Shown: piece by piece, positions 1 to 10,280 of the stretch | Position numbering within the stretch: the stretch's first letter is position 1 | Layout of the letters: the number at the start of each line of letters is the position of its first letter | Source of the DNA: Arcobacter sp. | Lineage (GTDB): Bacteria; Campylobacterota; Campylobacteria; Campylobacterales; Sulfurimonadaceae | Reading direction: 5' to 3' | NCBI GenBank assembly: GCA_024637195.1 | Contig: JAGXFN010000001.1 | Location: 1 to 42,731, forward strand | Length of the DNA stretch: 42,731 nt | Program-made: the position numbers and the translations under genes | Notes under the pieces: model-generated | What the model saw: the letters and a program-made list of their open reading frames with translations, nothing else | Told to the model about the DNA's origin: nothing | Database searches by the model: none

Positions 1-76
1 GGCGCGGTGGACGAGACTCGAACTCGCGACCCCCTGCGTGACAGGCAGGTATTCTAACCAACTGAACTACCACCGC
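1..76 (-). tRNA. tRNA-Asp (GTC)
   Basis: The reverse complement folds as a cloverleaf. The acceptor strand GCGGTGG (70-76) pairs with CCACCGC (4-10), and the anticodon arm CCTGC/GCAGG encloses the loop CTGTCAC, giving anticodon GTC (Asp). A discriminator G and two bases of an encoded CCA are present, so the window edge cuts off only the last A. It is the last of four tRNAs transcribed leftwards. Confidence 0.95.
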
Positions 77-126
77 ATGTGCTAGAAGAAAGATAAACTT
101 TCTGTTGTTGTGACTCTGTATAAAAA

Positions 127-202
127 TGGTGGGCATTACAAGACTCGAACTTGTGACATCTACCTTGTAAGGGTAGCGCTCTACCAACTGAGCTAAACGC
201 CC
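127..202 (-). tRNA. tRNA-Val (TAC)
   Basis: The cloverleaf is on the minus strand. Acceptor GGGCGTT pairs with AATGCCC (one G-T pair), anticodon stem CTACC/GGTAG encloses loop CTTACAA with anticodon TAC (Val), and the T-arm contains GTTCGAG. The CCA end is encoded (127-129). Confidence 0.96.
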
Positions 203-224
203 ATCTTTAAAACAACACCTTAAT

Positions 225-300
225 TGGCGACCCCTAAAGGATTTGAACCTCTGTTCCTACCATGAAGTGATAGTGTCCTTGGCCACTAGACGAAAGGGTC
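225..300 (-). tRNA. tRNA-Glu (TTC)
   Basis: The cloverleaf is on the minus strand. Anticodon stem CTATC/GGTAG closes loop ACTTCAT with anticodon TTC (Glu). The T-loop is GGTTCAAATCC and CCA is encoded (225-227). It lies 38 bases after tRNA-Lys and 22 bases before tRNA-Val in the direction of transcription. Confidence 0.96.
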
Positions 301-338
301 AAGTAAAACAAACAATTTTGCTTCAAGGTTTGCATAAC

Positions 339-414
339 TGGTGTCCCGTGATGGATTCGAACCATCGGCATCCTCATTAAAAGTGAGATGCTCTACCAGC
401 TGAGCTAACGAGAC
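339..414 (-). tRNA. tRNA-Lys (TTT)
   Basis: The cloverleaf is on the minus strand. Acceptor GTCTCGT pairs with ACGGGAC, loop CTTTTAA gives anticodon TTT (Lys), and CCA is encoded (339-341). It is the first tRNA of the operon, starting about 36 bases downstream of the -10 box at 451-456. Confidence 0.96.
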
Positions 415-450
415 GTTTTTCTCTCAAGCTTAGTCGCTTATGAGGCCGAA

Positions 451-479
451 ATTATAGGAGAAAGAACGCCCTTTGTCAA
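451..479 (-). promoter_or_regulatory. tRNA operon promoter (-35 TTGACA, 17-nt spacer, -10 TATAAT)
   Basis: On the minus strand TTGACA (474-479) is followed by a 17-base spacer and TATAAT (451-456), a perfect sigma-70 consensus. Campylobacterota promoters usually lack a good -35, so this is an unusually strong promoter. That fits stable-RNA expression of the Lys-Glu-Val-Asp tRNA cluster. Initiation is expected near 443-445. Confidence 0.9.
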
Positions 480-555
480 GACTTTTTTGAGAAAATGTTA
501 AAAAATTATTTTTAATTCGCATCAGGATGATTTTTTTGGGGAAAAAGCCCGAAAA

Positions 556-1650
556 TTATTTGGCAAAAAAGAGTGCTTTGTCAATCATCATAAGCATTTT
601 TATCGCATAGAGAGTGCTTTGTTCTTGAATATAAATGCGGTCTCCTTTTAAGTCCAGTTTTTCAACCTTGCTCTTTTCTTTGCTGCGCACACAGATATAG
701 ACCGTACCTACAGGTTTCTCTTCGCTTCCTCCCTCAGGGCCGGCTATACCGCTGACAGAGATAGCATAATCGGCGTCACTGACATTGAGTACCCCATCGC
801 TCATCTCCATAACGACCTCTTCGCTCACCGCCCCATAACTTTCCAGGCTTCTGCCCTCTACCGCGAGCCAGTTTGATTTGAGACGGTTGGAGTAGGTGAC
901 AAGTGAGCCTTCAAAAACAGCAGATGAACCGCTCTCTTTTGTGATAAACGAAGCGATCAGTCCTCCGGTGCAACTTTCGGCAATACTGAGTTTTTTCCCA
1001 GCATGAGACAGTTTTTCGATGATAAAAGCACCGATATTGGAGGCGGGGATAAGCTTGGTAGTAAGAAGAGACTTGGCCGAAGAGATAAACTGTGAGATAT
1101 TTCCATACTTTTTGCTCTCGATATTGAGCAGTACCCACTCGTGAACCAGAAGCGAAAAGTGCAGCTTCACCTCATAGGTCTGCGCTAGCGGAGTCAAGAG
1201 CGCGTTGGCTGTTTCTATATCGATATCAAAGAGCTGCACGGAGGCAAAACGTATCTCGTTTTGGATAAGGATCTGCGGCAGGATCTGGTTTTCCTGAGCG
1301 GTGAGAACATTTATCGTGATTTTTTTATAGTTCAACAGGTAGGTGTTCTCTTCAAATACTGAGGTAGAAGAGGGGATCAACATGTTTTCTTTCAAGATCT
1401 GGTTGTCCGCCGTAATGGTGCAGAGAAGTTTGCCTACGACTGAAGAGGCCGCCCGGCTTGTAACGATAAGGAGCTGGGATTCGGTATTGAGAAGGTACTC
1501 AAGATGCAAAAAAAGTGCATTGTCATTTTCGGGAAAGAAATAAAAAGTGTCGACCTCACCGATATTGCGGTGAATTTCTCGCTTGACATACTCCTGAAAC
1601 GGGGCATTTGACTGAAACTTTCTACCGACAAATAAAACAATTTTTTCCAC
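556..1650 (-). CDS. CinA-family protein: C-terminal nicotinamide-nucleotide amidase domain with diverged N-terminal region
   Basis: A 364-residue protein. Residues about 205-360 form a CinA C-terminal (PncC-like) domain: AESCTGG at 224-230, then GSLVTYSN and GIAGPEGG further on. This family deamidates nicotinamide mononucleotide in pyridine nucleotide salvage. The N-terminal 200 residues do not show a clear MoCF/MoaB-like signature as in full CinA; they may be a strongly diverged version, because a region ending in LPQILIQN sits where the MoCF domain should end. The start is GTG at 1650, preceded by AGGGG about 6 bases upstream. A minus-strand TATACT lies at 1688-1693. It is divergent from ileS. 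Residues 1-200 have no assigned function. Confidence 0.85.
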   Translation of the reverse strand: MEKIVLFVGRKFQSNAPFQEYVKREIHRNIGEVDTFYFFPENDNALFLHLEYLLNTESQLLIVTSRAASSVVGKLLCTITADNQILKENMLIPSSTSVFEENTYLLNYKKITINVLTAQENQILPQILIQNEIRFASVQLFDIDIETANALLTPLAQTYEVKLHFSLLVHEWVLLNIESKKYGNISQFISSAKSLLTTKLIPASNIGAFIIEKLSHAGKKLSIAESCTGGLIASFITKESGSSAVFEGSLVTYSNRLKSNWLAVEGRSLESYGAVSEEVVMEMSDGVLNVSDADYAISVSGIAGPEGGSEEKPVGTVYICVRSKEKSKVEKLDLKGDRIYIQEQSTLYAIKMLMMIDKALFFAK

Positions 1651-1687
1651 ATTTTCCCCTTTGAGAGACGTTCTGTTTTAGTGCAAA

Positions 1688-1693
1688 AGTATA
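1688..1693 (-). promoter_or_regulatory. -10 box TATACT for the cinA-like gene
   Basis: TATACT on the minus strand lies 38 bases upstream of the GTG start, with a Shine-Dalgarno-like AGGGG in between. No good -35 is seen. This is inferred from position and sequence only. Confidence 0.5.
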
Positions 1694-1787
1694 GCATACT
1701 TCAAAAAAATAGGTGAAATATACTCGTCTAAAACATCCATGAGCAGGACGGTATTGCAGCATCAGCCCTGTTTAATCGCAGTAAAGA

Positions 1788-1793
1788 TATAAT
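1788..1793 (+). promoter_or_regulatory. -10 box TATAAT for ileS operon
   Basis: A perfect TATAAT lies 33 bases before the ileS ATG, with AGGA at 1817-1820 as ribosome binding site 6 bases from the start. This probably drives ileS, the microprotein gene, gatA and guaB, which overlap one another. Confidence 0.7.
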
Positions 1794-1826
1794 GCAAAAA
1801 TTTTTAAAAGACTTTCAGGATATTCA

Positions 1827-4586
1827 ATGAACTATAAAGAGACGCTTCTTCTACCAAATACAGCTTTCGAGATGCGCGGAAACCTGATCAACAACGAGCC
1901 AAAACGTTATGCGGCATGGTTCGAAAAAGACGTGTACGCTAAGATGAAGGCAAATCGTAAAGATGCTGCAGAGAGCTTTACCCTGCACGACGGGCCTCCT
2001 TATGCAAATGGTCATATCCACATCGGTCATGCGCTTAACAAGATCTTAAAAGATGTCATCGTCAAGCAGAACTATTTTAACGGCAAATCCATCCGTTTTA
2101 CTCCGGGCTGGGACTGTCATGGTCTGCCGATAGAGCAGCAGGTTGAGAAAAAACTTGGCGGAAAAGCCAAAAAAGAGCTCTTGCAGACGGCAGAAGTGCG
2201 CAAACTGTGCCGTGAGCATGCGGAAAAATTTGTGGATATCCAAAAAGAGGAGTTCAAACAGTTGGGGATTATCGCCGACTGGGACAAGCCTTATGTGACG
2301 ATGGACTACAAGTTTGAAGCTAATATCTACCGTACTCTATGTGCAGTCGCCAAAAAAGGGCTATTGATAGAGCGCTCCAAGCCGGTCTTTTGGTCTTGGG
2401 CAGAGCGCACCGCCCTCGCAGAAGCCGAGGTAGAGTATGAGGACAAAGAGGACTTCTCTATCTTTGTGGCCTTTGAGCTTTCAGAAGAGGCTAAGATACG
2501 CACCTCCATCGAGGGCAATGCGGCTTTAGTCATCTGGACGACAACCCCATGGACGCTTCCGGCAAACACGGCAATAGCGCTTAATCCGAATGAGAACTAT
2601 GTCCGCACAAGCGACGGCTATATCGTGGCGGAAAAGCTTTATGAGCAGATGATCGCCCAAGAGGTAGTCAAGGGCAGCGTTGTTCAGAGTTTCCCTGCAA
2701 AAAAATTCGAGAATCTTCATGCGGTCAACCCGCTTAACGGCAGAAGCTCGCACATTGTGCTGGGCGAGCATGTTTTGATGGAAAACGGTACGGGCTGTGT
2801 TCATACGGCTCCCGGCCATGGCGAAGAGGATTACCGCGTAGGTCTGCAGTATAACCTTGAGGTGATCATGCCCGTAGATGAGACGGGGTGCTATGATGAG
2901 AGCATCGTACACGAAAAGCTTCTTCCCAATCCGCAAGAGTTTGTCGGAAAACATATCTTTAAGTGCAACGATCAGATCAATGAACTTCTGGGTGACAAAC
3001 TGCTCAAGGTCTCAAAGTTTATGCACTCCTATCCGCACTGTTGGCGTTCGCATACGCCGCTGATCTTTCGCGCGACGAAACAATGGTTTATCTCGGTTGA
3101 CGGCAAACCTGAGGGTGAGAGGCAGACCTTGAGAGAGATCGCTCTTGACGAGGTAAAAAACACGGCGTTTTACCCTGAGACAGGACGTAAACGTCTAAAC
3201 GCGATGGTAGAAAACCGTCCGGACTGGTGTATCTCCCGCCAGCGCGACTGGGGCGTTCCTATCGCTTTCTTCCGTGTCAAGGCAACGGGAGAAGTCATTT
3301 TGGACGAAAAAGTGCTCAACTTTACGGCGATGGTCTTTGAGATGCAGGGCTCAGACGCATGGTACTCAATGCCGATCGAGCAGCTGATGTATCCCGGAAG
3401 CGGCTACAAAGCAGAGGAGCTGGAAAAAGTAACAGACATTCTCGACGTCTGGTTTGATTCCGGTTCAACCTGGAACTCGGTGCTAAAATCACGCAATTAT
3501 GACGCAGGCAACTATCAGGCAGATCTGTATCTTGAGGGTTCAGATCAGCACAGAGGATGGTTTCAGTCCTCTCTTTTCCTTTCCGCAGCAGTCGAGCATA
3601 AGGCTCCTTACAAAGCTCTCTTGACGCACGGCTTTACTGTTGACGCCAAGGGCGAGAAGATGTCCAAGTCCAAAGGGAATGTCATCGCGCCTGAGCAGGT
3701 CATCAAACAGTATGGTTCTGAGATCTTGCGTCTTTGGGTAGTGCTTTCCGATTACCAGACGGATCTTAAGATCTCTGATGACATCTTGAAGCAGACGGCA
3801 GAGCATTACCGCAAGATCCGCAATACGTTCAGGTTTTTGCTGGCTAACATTGATGATCTTGAGAGTATCCTCTCTTACAATGAGCTGGGAATGCTGGACC
3901 AATGGATCGTCTCTGAGGCAAGTATCGTCTTTGATGAGGCACATAGACTTTTTGCGCAGTACAACTATGTTCAGGGGATGAGCATTTTGACAAAGTTCAT
4001 CGTCAACGAGCTTAGCGGTATCTATCTGGCAGTGACCAAAGACCGTCTCTACTGTGACGCAAAAGATTCTCACAGCCGCCGGGCGAGCCAATCCGCTATG
4101 GCACTGATAGTAAAACCTCTGATGATGCTTCTTGCGCCGATCCTGACCTACACGGCAGATGAGATACTCGAAGCATCGCCGGCTCTGATCAAGGGCGAGG
4201 CGGAAGATATCTTTGATATGATCTACGCGCCTATTGATGCGCCAGTCTCACTCTTTAACGAGCCTTATATGAGTGAAGCACGGGACAAGTTCTCTGTGAT
4301 TGTAGACGCGATGAAAAAAGAGAAAAAACTCAAAGATACTTTGGAGCTGGTGGTATACACACAAAGCGAAAAAATCCAATCACTTGAGCGCAGCGACGCA
4401 GAAGATTGGTTCCAGGTCTCTAAGGTGATCTTCCATGACGAAGAGAATGCTGTGGGAAGTTTCGAAGTCGAAGGTGATCTCTTTAAGATATTTAAAGCGG
4501 ACAAATCAAAATGCCCCCGCTGCTGGAAGTTCAGAGCTTCGAGTGAAACGTGCTTGTGCGAGCGCTGCGCCGAGGTGATGGCGTGA
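1827..4586 (+). CDS. ileS: Isoleucyl-tRNA synthetase
   Basis: A 919-residue class I aminoacyl-tRNA synthetase that charges tRNA-Ile in the cytoplasm. The sequence shows the HIGH motif (H65-I-G-H68 within PYANGHIHIGHAL), the KMSKS loop at 611-615, the editing-domain stretch WTTTPWTLPANTA, and a C-terminal zinc ribbon with CPRC and CLCERC. Length is typical of bacterial IleS with the zinc ribbon. The start has AGGA 6 bases upstream and a TATAAT promoter at 1788. Its TGA overlaps the ATG of the next small gene (ATGA), suggesting translational coupling. Confidence 0.98.
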   Translation: MNYKETLLLPNTAFEMRGNLINNEPKRYAAWFEKDVYAKMKANRKDAAESFTLHDGPPYANGHIHIGHALNKILKDVIVKQNYFNGKSIRFTPGWDCHGLPIEQQVEKKLGGKAKKELLQTAEVRKLCREHAEKFVDIQKEEFKQLGIIADWDKPYVTMDYKFEANIYRTLCAVAKKGLLIERSKPVFWSWAERTALAEAEVEYEDKEDFSIFVAFELSEEAKIRTSIEGNAALVIWTTTPWTLPANTAIALNPNENYVRTSDGYIVAEKLYEQMIAQEVVKGSVVQSFPAKKFENLHAVNPLNGRSSHIVLGEHVLMENGTGCVHTAPGHGEEDYRVGLQYNLEVIMPVDETGCYDESIVHEKLLPNPQEFVGKHIFKCNDQINELLGDKLLKVSKFMHSYPHCWRSHTPLIFRATKQWFISVDGKPEGERQTLREIALDEVKNTAFYPETGRKRLNAMVENRPDWCISRQRDWGVPIAFFRVKATGEVILDEKVLNFTAMVFEMQGSDAWYSMPIEQLMYPGSGYKAEELEKVTDILDVWFDSGSTWNSVLKSRNYDAGNYQADLYLEGSDQHRGWFQSSLFLSAAVEHKAPYKALLTHGFTVDAKGEKMSKSKGNVIAPEQVIKQYGSEILRLWVVLSDYQTDLKISDDILKQTAEHYRKIRNTFRFLLANIDDLESILSYNELGMLDQWIVSEASIVFDEAHRLFAQYNYVQGMSILTKFIVNELSGIYLAVTKDRLYCDAKDSHSRRASQSAMALIVKPLMMLLAPILTYTADEILEASPALIKGEAEDIFDMIYAPIDAPVSLFNEPYMSEARDKFSVIVDAMKKEKKLKDTLELVVYTQSEKIQSLERSDAEDWFQVSKVIFHDEENAVGSFEVEGDLFKIFKADKSKCPRCWKFRASSETCLCERCAEVMA

Positions 4587-4698
4587 TGCCGAGTTTAAAT
4601 GAAGCCGTTCCGTTTTGGTTTGTTCTTTCCACGGTGGGACTTGTTCTTGTAGTAATTTTTATAGCTCTTGTATTGATTAAAGTGAAAAAGGAAAAGAT

Positions 4699-4702
<4 letters not shown>
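4586..4702 (+). CDS. 38-residue single-pass membrane microprotein between ileS and gatA
   Basis: ATG at 4586 overlaps the ileS stop (ATGA), and its own TGA (4700-4702) overlaps the GTG start of gatA. The product begins [12 protein letters not shown] and has one hydrophobic stretch (about residues 9-31, including [17 protein letters not shown]), then a basic tail KVKKEKM. That predicts an N-out/C-in single-pass inner-membrane protein. Both overlaps argue that it is translated. I recall a similarly small gene at this position in Campylobacter jejuni, which would mean conservation, but I could not check it. Function is unknown. Confidence 0.75.
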
Positions 4703-7487
<2,785 letters not shown>

Positions 7488-7598
7488 GCTCTTTTTAGCT
7501 AAATTGTGTTGGCACAAAAGTACGGCCGCTTAGAGAACAGGGAATAAAGAGCACTCAGATAGTTTACTGATCTTTTTCTCATCATGGAAAACAGTTAG
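7488..7598 (+). promoter_or_regulatory. guaB-metY intergenic leader region with short repeats and a 4-codon mini-ORF
   Basis: Between guaB and the leader ORF lies a short inverted repeat TTGTG-4-CACAA (7504-7517). A 4-codon ORF ATG GAA AAC AGT TAG (7584-7598) has its stop directly abutting the ATG of the longer leader ORF at 7599. The 10-mer ATGGAAAACA occurs at 7584-7593 and again at 7599-7608. I see no convincing TATAAT box, so the promoter is uncertain; metY could also be read from guaB. Confidence 0.4.
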
Positions 7599-7703
7599 AT
7601 GGAAAACAAGGTATTTTTTTGGCTTTGCAGTCAGAGGCGTTTAGCCTTTGGTCTCAAGTGTTTAAAAAACCGGCAAAACAACAATACGGAAAACAAAGGA
7701 TGA
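7599..7703 (+). CDS. Putative 34-residue leader peptide upstream of metY
   Basis: An open frame of 34 codons begins MENKVFFWLCSQRRLAFG and ends with the Asn-rich NNNTENKG. Its TGA (7701-7703) overlaps the metY ATG at 7700 (ATGA). It contains two cysteine codons, a Phe-Phe-Trp-Leu-Cys run and a basic centre. A short leader ORF ending on the start codon of a sulfur-assimilation gene is the classic layout of a translational attenuator, and Cys codons would suit cysteine sensing. I do not recognise the peptide. The region could instead be structured RNA; a small hairpin AGGC-GTTTA-GCCT lies at 7635-7647. Confidence 0.5.
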   Translation: MENKVFFWLCSQRRLAFGLKCLKNRQNNNTENKG

Positions 7704-8977
7704 CTATTTTGAAACAACAGACTTCAGCCCTGCATGCAGGTTACGAAAAAGACTCACAACGAACAATGGCAGTGCCGATCTATCAGACAACGGCATACGA
7801 ATTCAGAGACGTCGAACATGCGGCCAATCTTTTTTCACTCAAAGAGCTAGGAAATATCTACACGCGTTTGATGAACCCGACGACGGATGTATTTGAAAAA
7901 CGTTTTGCCGCACTTGAAGGTGGAGAAGCTGCTATAGCCGCCGCCAGCGGGATGTCTGCTATCTTCTTTGCTATAGCAAACTGCGCAGAGGCCGGTGATA
8001 ACATCATCTGTGCTTCTCAGCTTTACGGCGGAACATTGACACAGACCCAGCACACTTTGAAACGTTTTGGGATTGAGGCACGTTTTTTTGATGTCCATAA
8101 GCCTGCCGAGATTGAAGCCTTGGTGGATGAGAAGACAAAATGTATCTTTTTTGAGAGTCTGACAAATCCCAGCATTGATGTCGCCGATATCTCCGCCATT
8201 ACGGCCATTGCGAAAAAACATAAGATTATTACCATCGTGGACAATACTGTTGCCACACCTATCCTATGCCAGCCTTTTGAGTATGGTGTTGATGTTACCG
8301 TGCACAGCGCGAGCAAGTATACGACAGGCCAGGGCCTGGCTATCGGCGGTATTTTGGTCGAACGCAAAGGCCTGCTTGAAGTGCTCAAGGGCAATCCACG
8401 CTATCCGCAGTTCAATGAGCCGGATGCCAGCTACCACGGACTGGTCTATGTGGACGTGCCGCTTCCTGTCTTTACTCTGCGTATCCGTCTTAGCCTGCTT
8501 CGCGACATCGGTGCGGTTGTCTCGCCTTTTAACTCTTGGCTCTTTATTCAGGGGATGGAGCATCTTTCGCTTCGTATGAAGGAGCATTCTGCGAATGCTT
8601 TGGCGATTGCGCAGTTTCTTGAATCCCATCCGAAAGTACTCAAGGTCAACTACCCGGGTCTGAAGTCAAACAGCAATTATGCAAGTGCGCAGAAGTACTT
8701 CAAAAATGGGATGAGCTCGGGACTGCTTAGCTTTGAAGTAGCAGATATGGAAACAGCGGAAAAAATCGTCAACGCGACGGAGCTCTACTCCCTTGTTGTC
8801 AATATAGGAGACTCAAAATCCATCATCACCCACCCGGCCTCAACGACGCATCAGCAGCTCTCATCTGAAGAGTTGATCAAGTGCGGAGTGCCTGCAGGGT
8901 TGATCCGTATCAGTGCCGGCTTGGAAGACAAAGACGATCTAATTGATGACATTAAGCAAGCATTAGAAAGTATTTAA
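7700..8977 (+). CDS. metY: O-acetylhomoserine sulfhydrylase (O-acetylhomoserine aminocarboxypropyltransferase)
   Basis: A 425-residue Cys/Met-metabolism PLP enzyme. It replaces the acetyl group of O-acetylhomoserine with sulfide to give homocysteine. PLP lysine K206 lies in HSASKYTTGQGLAIGG; N-terminal TSALHAGY and YTRLMNPT are typical. Length matches the MetY branch rather than the roughly 380-residue cystathionine synthases. A longer frame back to 7619 exists, but its extra 27 residues are unlike the family. ATG 7700 overlaps the leader-peptide stop. Its Shine-Dalgarno-like AAAGGA directly abuts the ATG, so coupling or a TTG start at 7709 are both possible. metX follows with no gap. Confidence 0.93.
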   Translation: MTILKQQTSALHAGYEKDSQRTMAVPIYQTTAYEFRDVEHAANLFSLKELGNIYTRLMNPTTDVFEKRFAALEGGEAAIAAASGMSAIFFAIANCAEAGDNIICASQLYGGTLTQTQHTLKRFGIEARFFDVHKPAEIEALVDEKTKCIFFESLTNPSIDVADISAITAIAKKHKIITIVDNTVATPILCQPFEYGVDVTVHSASKYTTGQGLAIGGILVERKGLLEVLKGNPRYPQFNEPDASYHGLVYVDVPLPVFTLRIRLSLLRDIGAVVSPFNSWLFIQGMEHLSLRMKEHSANALAIAQFLESHPKVLKVNYPGLKSNSNYASAQKYFKNGMSSGLLSFEVADMETAEKIVNATELYSLVVNIGDSKSIITHPASTTHQQLSSEELIKCGVPAGLIRISAGLEDKDDLIDDIKQALESI

Positions 8978-10081
8978 TTGAATATCGAGACAAAGACAGC
9001 GCACTTTACGAATCCGCTCTATCTGGAGAGCGGACGTATTTTGGAGCCTTATGACATCACCTATGAGACATATGGCCTGCTCAATGAAGACAGGAGCAAT
9101 GCTATCTGGATTACGCATGCCTTGACGGGAAGTCACCATGCGGCAGGAGTGTATGCGGATGAGAATAAGTCAGGCTGGTGGGACGGACTGATCGGACCAA
9201 AAAAAGCAGTGGATACGGAGAAGTTTTTTGTGATCTGTGCGAATGTCATCGGAAGCTGTTTCGGTTCTACCGGCCCGATATCAGAGGATTATGCCACCCG
9301 CAAGCCTTACCGCTACAAGTTTCCCGTGATCACGATCAAAGACATGGTCAAAGCTCAAAGAATACTGCTTGACAGTCTGGGTATCCATAAACTTGAGGCG
9401 ATCATAGGCGGTTCGATGGGCGGGATGCAGGCACTGCAGGCAGCAGTAGATTTTCCAAATCTGGCAAAAAAAGTATTTGTACTTGCCGCAACACATGCGA
9501 CCCGTCCCTGGGCGATCGCGTTTAACAAGATCGCGCAAGAAGCGATCTTGGAAGATCCCGCTTTCAAAAAGGGATACTACGATCCTGCGGAGATAAAGAC
9601 CCAGGGACTGGTGGGCCTGGCCGTAGGAAGAATGGCCGGTCATATCAGCTTTCTTTCGCCGGACTCGATGGACAAGAAGTTTGGACGCGAGTATAAGCGT
9701 ACAGACGGTCTTTACGAGCTGTTCGGAAAGTTTCAGGTGGAGTCTTACCTGGAGTACAACGCTTACAATTTTACAAAGTGGTTCGATCCGCTTGCCTATC
9801 TTTATATCACCAAAGCGATCAATATTTTTGATCTTAGCCGCGGTTATGACAATCTCGAAGAAGCGCTTAAAAACATCAAGTCAAAGCTTTATCTGATCAG
9901 TTTCAAAAGTGATATGCTTTTCGAACCCAAAGAGTCCAAAGAGATCTATGATCTGATGCAGAAGGTCCATGCCAAAGAGCAGTCGGACTACCTTGAGGTA
10001 GAGAGCACGTACGGACATGATGCCTTTTTGGTCGAGATAGAGAAGTTTGAAGATTATATCAAGGAGGCTTTAAATGGCTGA
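8978..10081 (+). CDS. metX: Homoserine O-acetyltransferase
   Basis: A 367-residue alpha/beta-hydrolase that makes O-acetylhomoserine, the substrate for the adjacent MetY. Visible motifs are HALTGSHHAAG (oxyanion region), nucleophile S146 in GGSMGGMQAL, an Asp in SDMLFEP, and the His of GHDAFLVE near the C-terminus, so the Ser-Asp-His triad is complete. The start is TTG at 8978, immediately after the metY TAA. The product starts MNIETKTAHFTNPLYLESG as expected. Together, metY and metX make homocysteine directly from sulfide without cystathionine. Confidence 0.95.
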   Translation: MNIETKTAHFTNPLYLESGRILEPYDITYETYGLLNEDRSNAIWITHALTGSHHAAGVYADENKSGWWDGLIGPKKAVDTEKFFVICANVIGSCFGSTGPISEDYATRKPYRYKFPVITIKDMVKAQRILLDSLGIHKLEAIIGGSMGGMQALQAAVDFPNLAKKVFVLAATHATRPWAIAFNKIAQEAILEDPAFKKGYYDPAEIKTQGLVGLAVGRMAGHISFLSPDSMDKKFGREYKRTDGLYELFGKFQVESYLEYNAYNFTKWFDPLAYLYITKAINIFDLSRGYDNLEEALKNIKSKLYLISFKSDMLFEPKESKEIYDLMQKVHAKEQSDYLEVESTYGHDAFLVEIEKFEDYIKEALNG

Positions 10082-10280
10082 AGAGAAGACAAAACTGGTG
10101 GATTTTGAAAAAAAACTAGAAAATGCCAAGAGCGTGCTGGAAAAGCTTATGGATCCGGAGCTGACCTTGGATCAGAGTGTAAAGTCTTACAAAGAGGGAA
10201 TGAAGACTCTTCAGGAAGCGCAGCATATCTTGGAAGAGGCGACGCTGGAATTTGAGAAGATCCAGGGCAAAAACGTATAA
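10074..10280 (+). CDS. xseB: Exodeoxyribonuclease VII small subunit
   Basis: A 68-residue, mostly helical protein with the XseB pattern: FEKKLENAKSVLEKLMDPELTLDQSVKSYKEG, where the last part is the family signature. With XseA it degrades single-stranded DNA. The ATG lies inside the last codons of metX (8-base overlap) and its TAA overlaps the start of the next gene, so expression is linked to this operon. xseA is not in the window. Confidence 0.93.
   Translation: MAEEKTKLVDFEKKLENAKSVLEKLMDPELTLDQSVKSYKEGMKTLQEAQHILEEATLEFEKIQGKNV

Noticed and set aside
3540..4091. 183-codon antisense frame in ileS
   Set aside because: It lies fully inside ileS and its product looks like no family; this is a shadow of a conserved coding gene. 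Other long antisense frames in the window were rejected for the same reason.
7619..7699. 27-codon upstream extension of metY
   Set aside because: It would start without a Shine-Dalgarno, overlaps the leader frame, and adds residues not seen in MetY.
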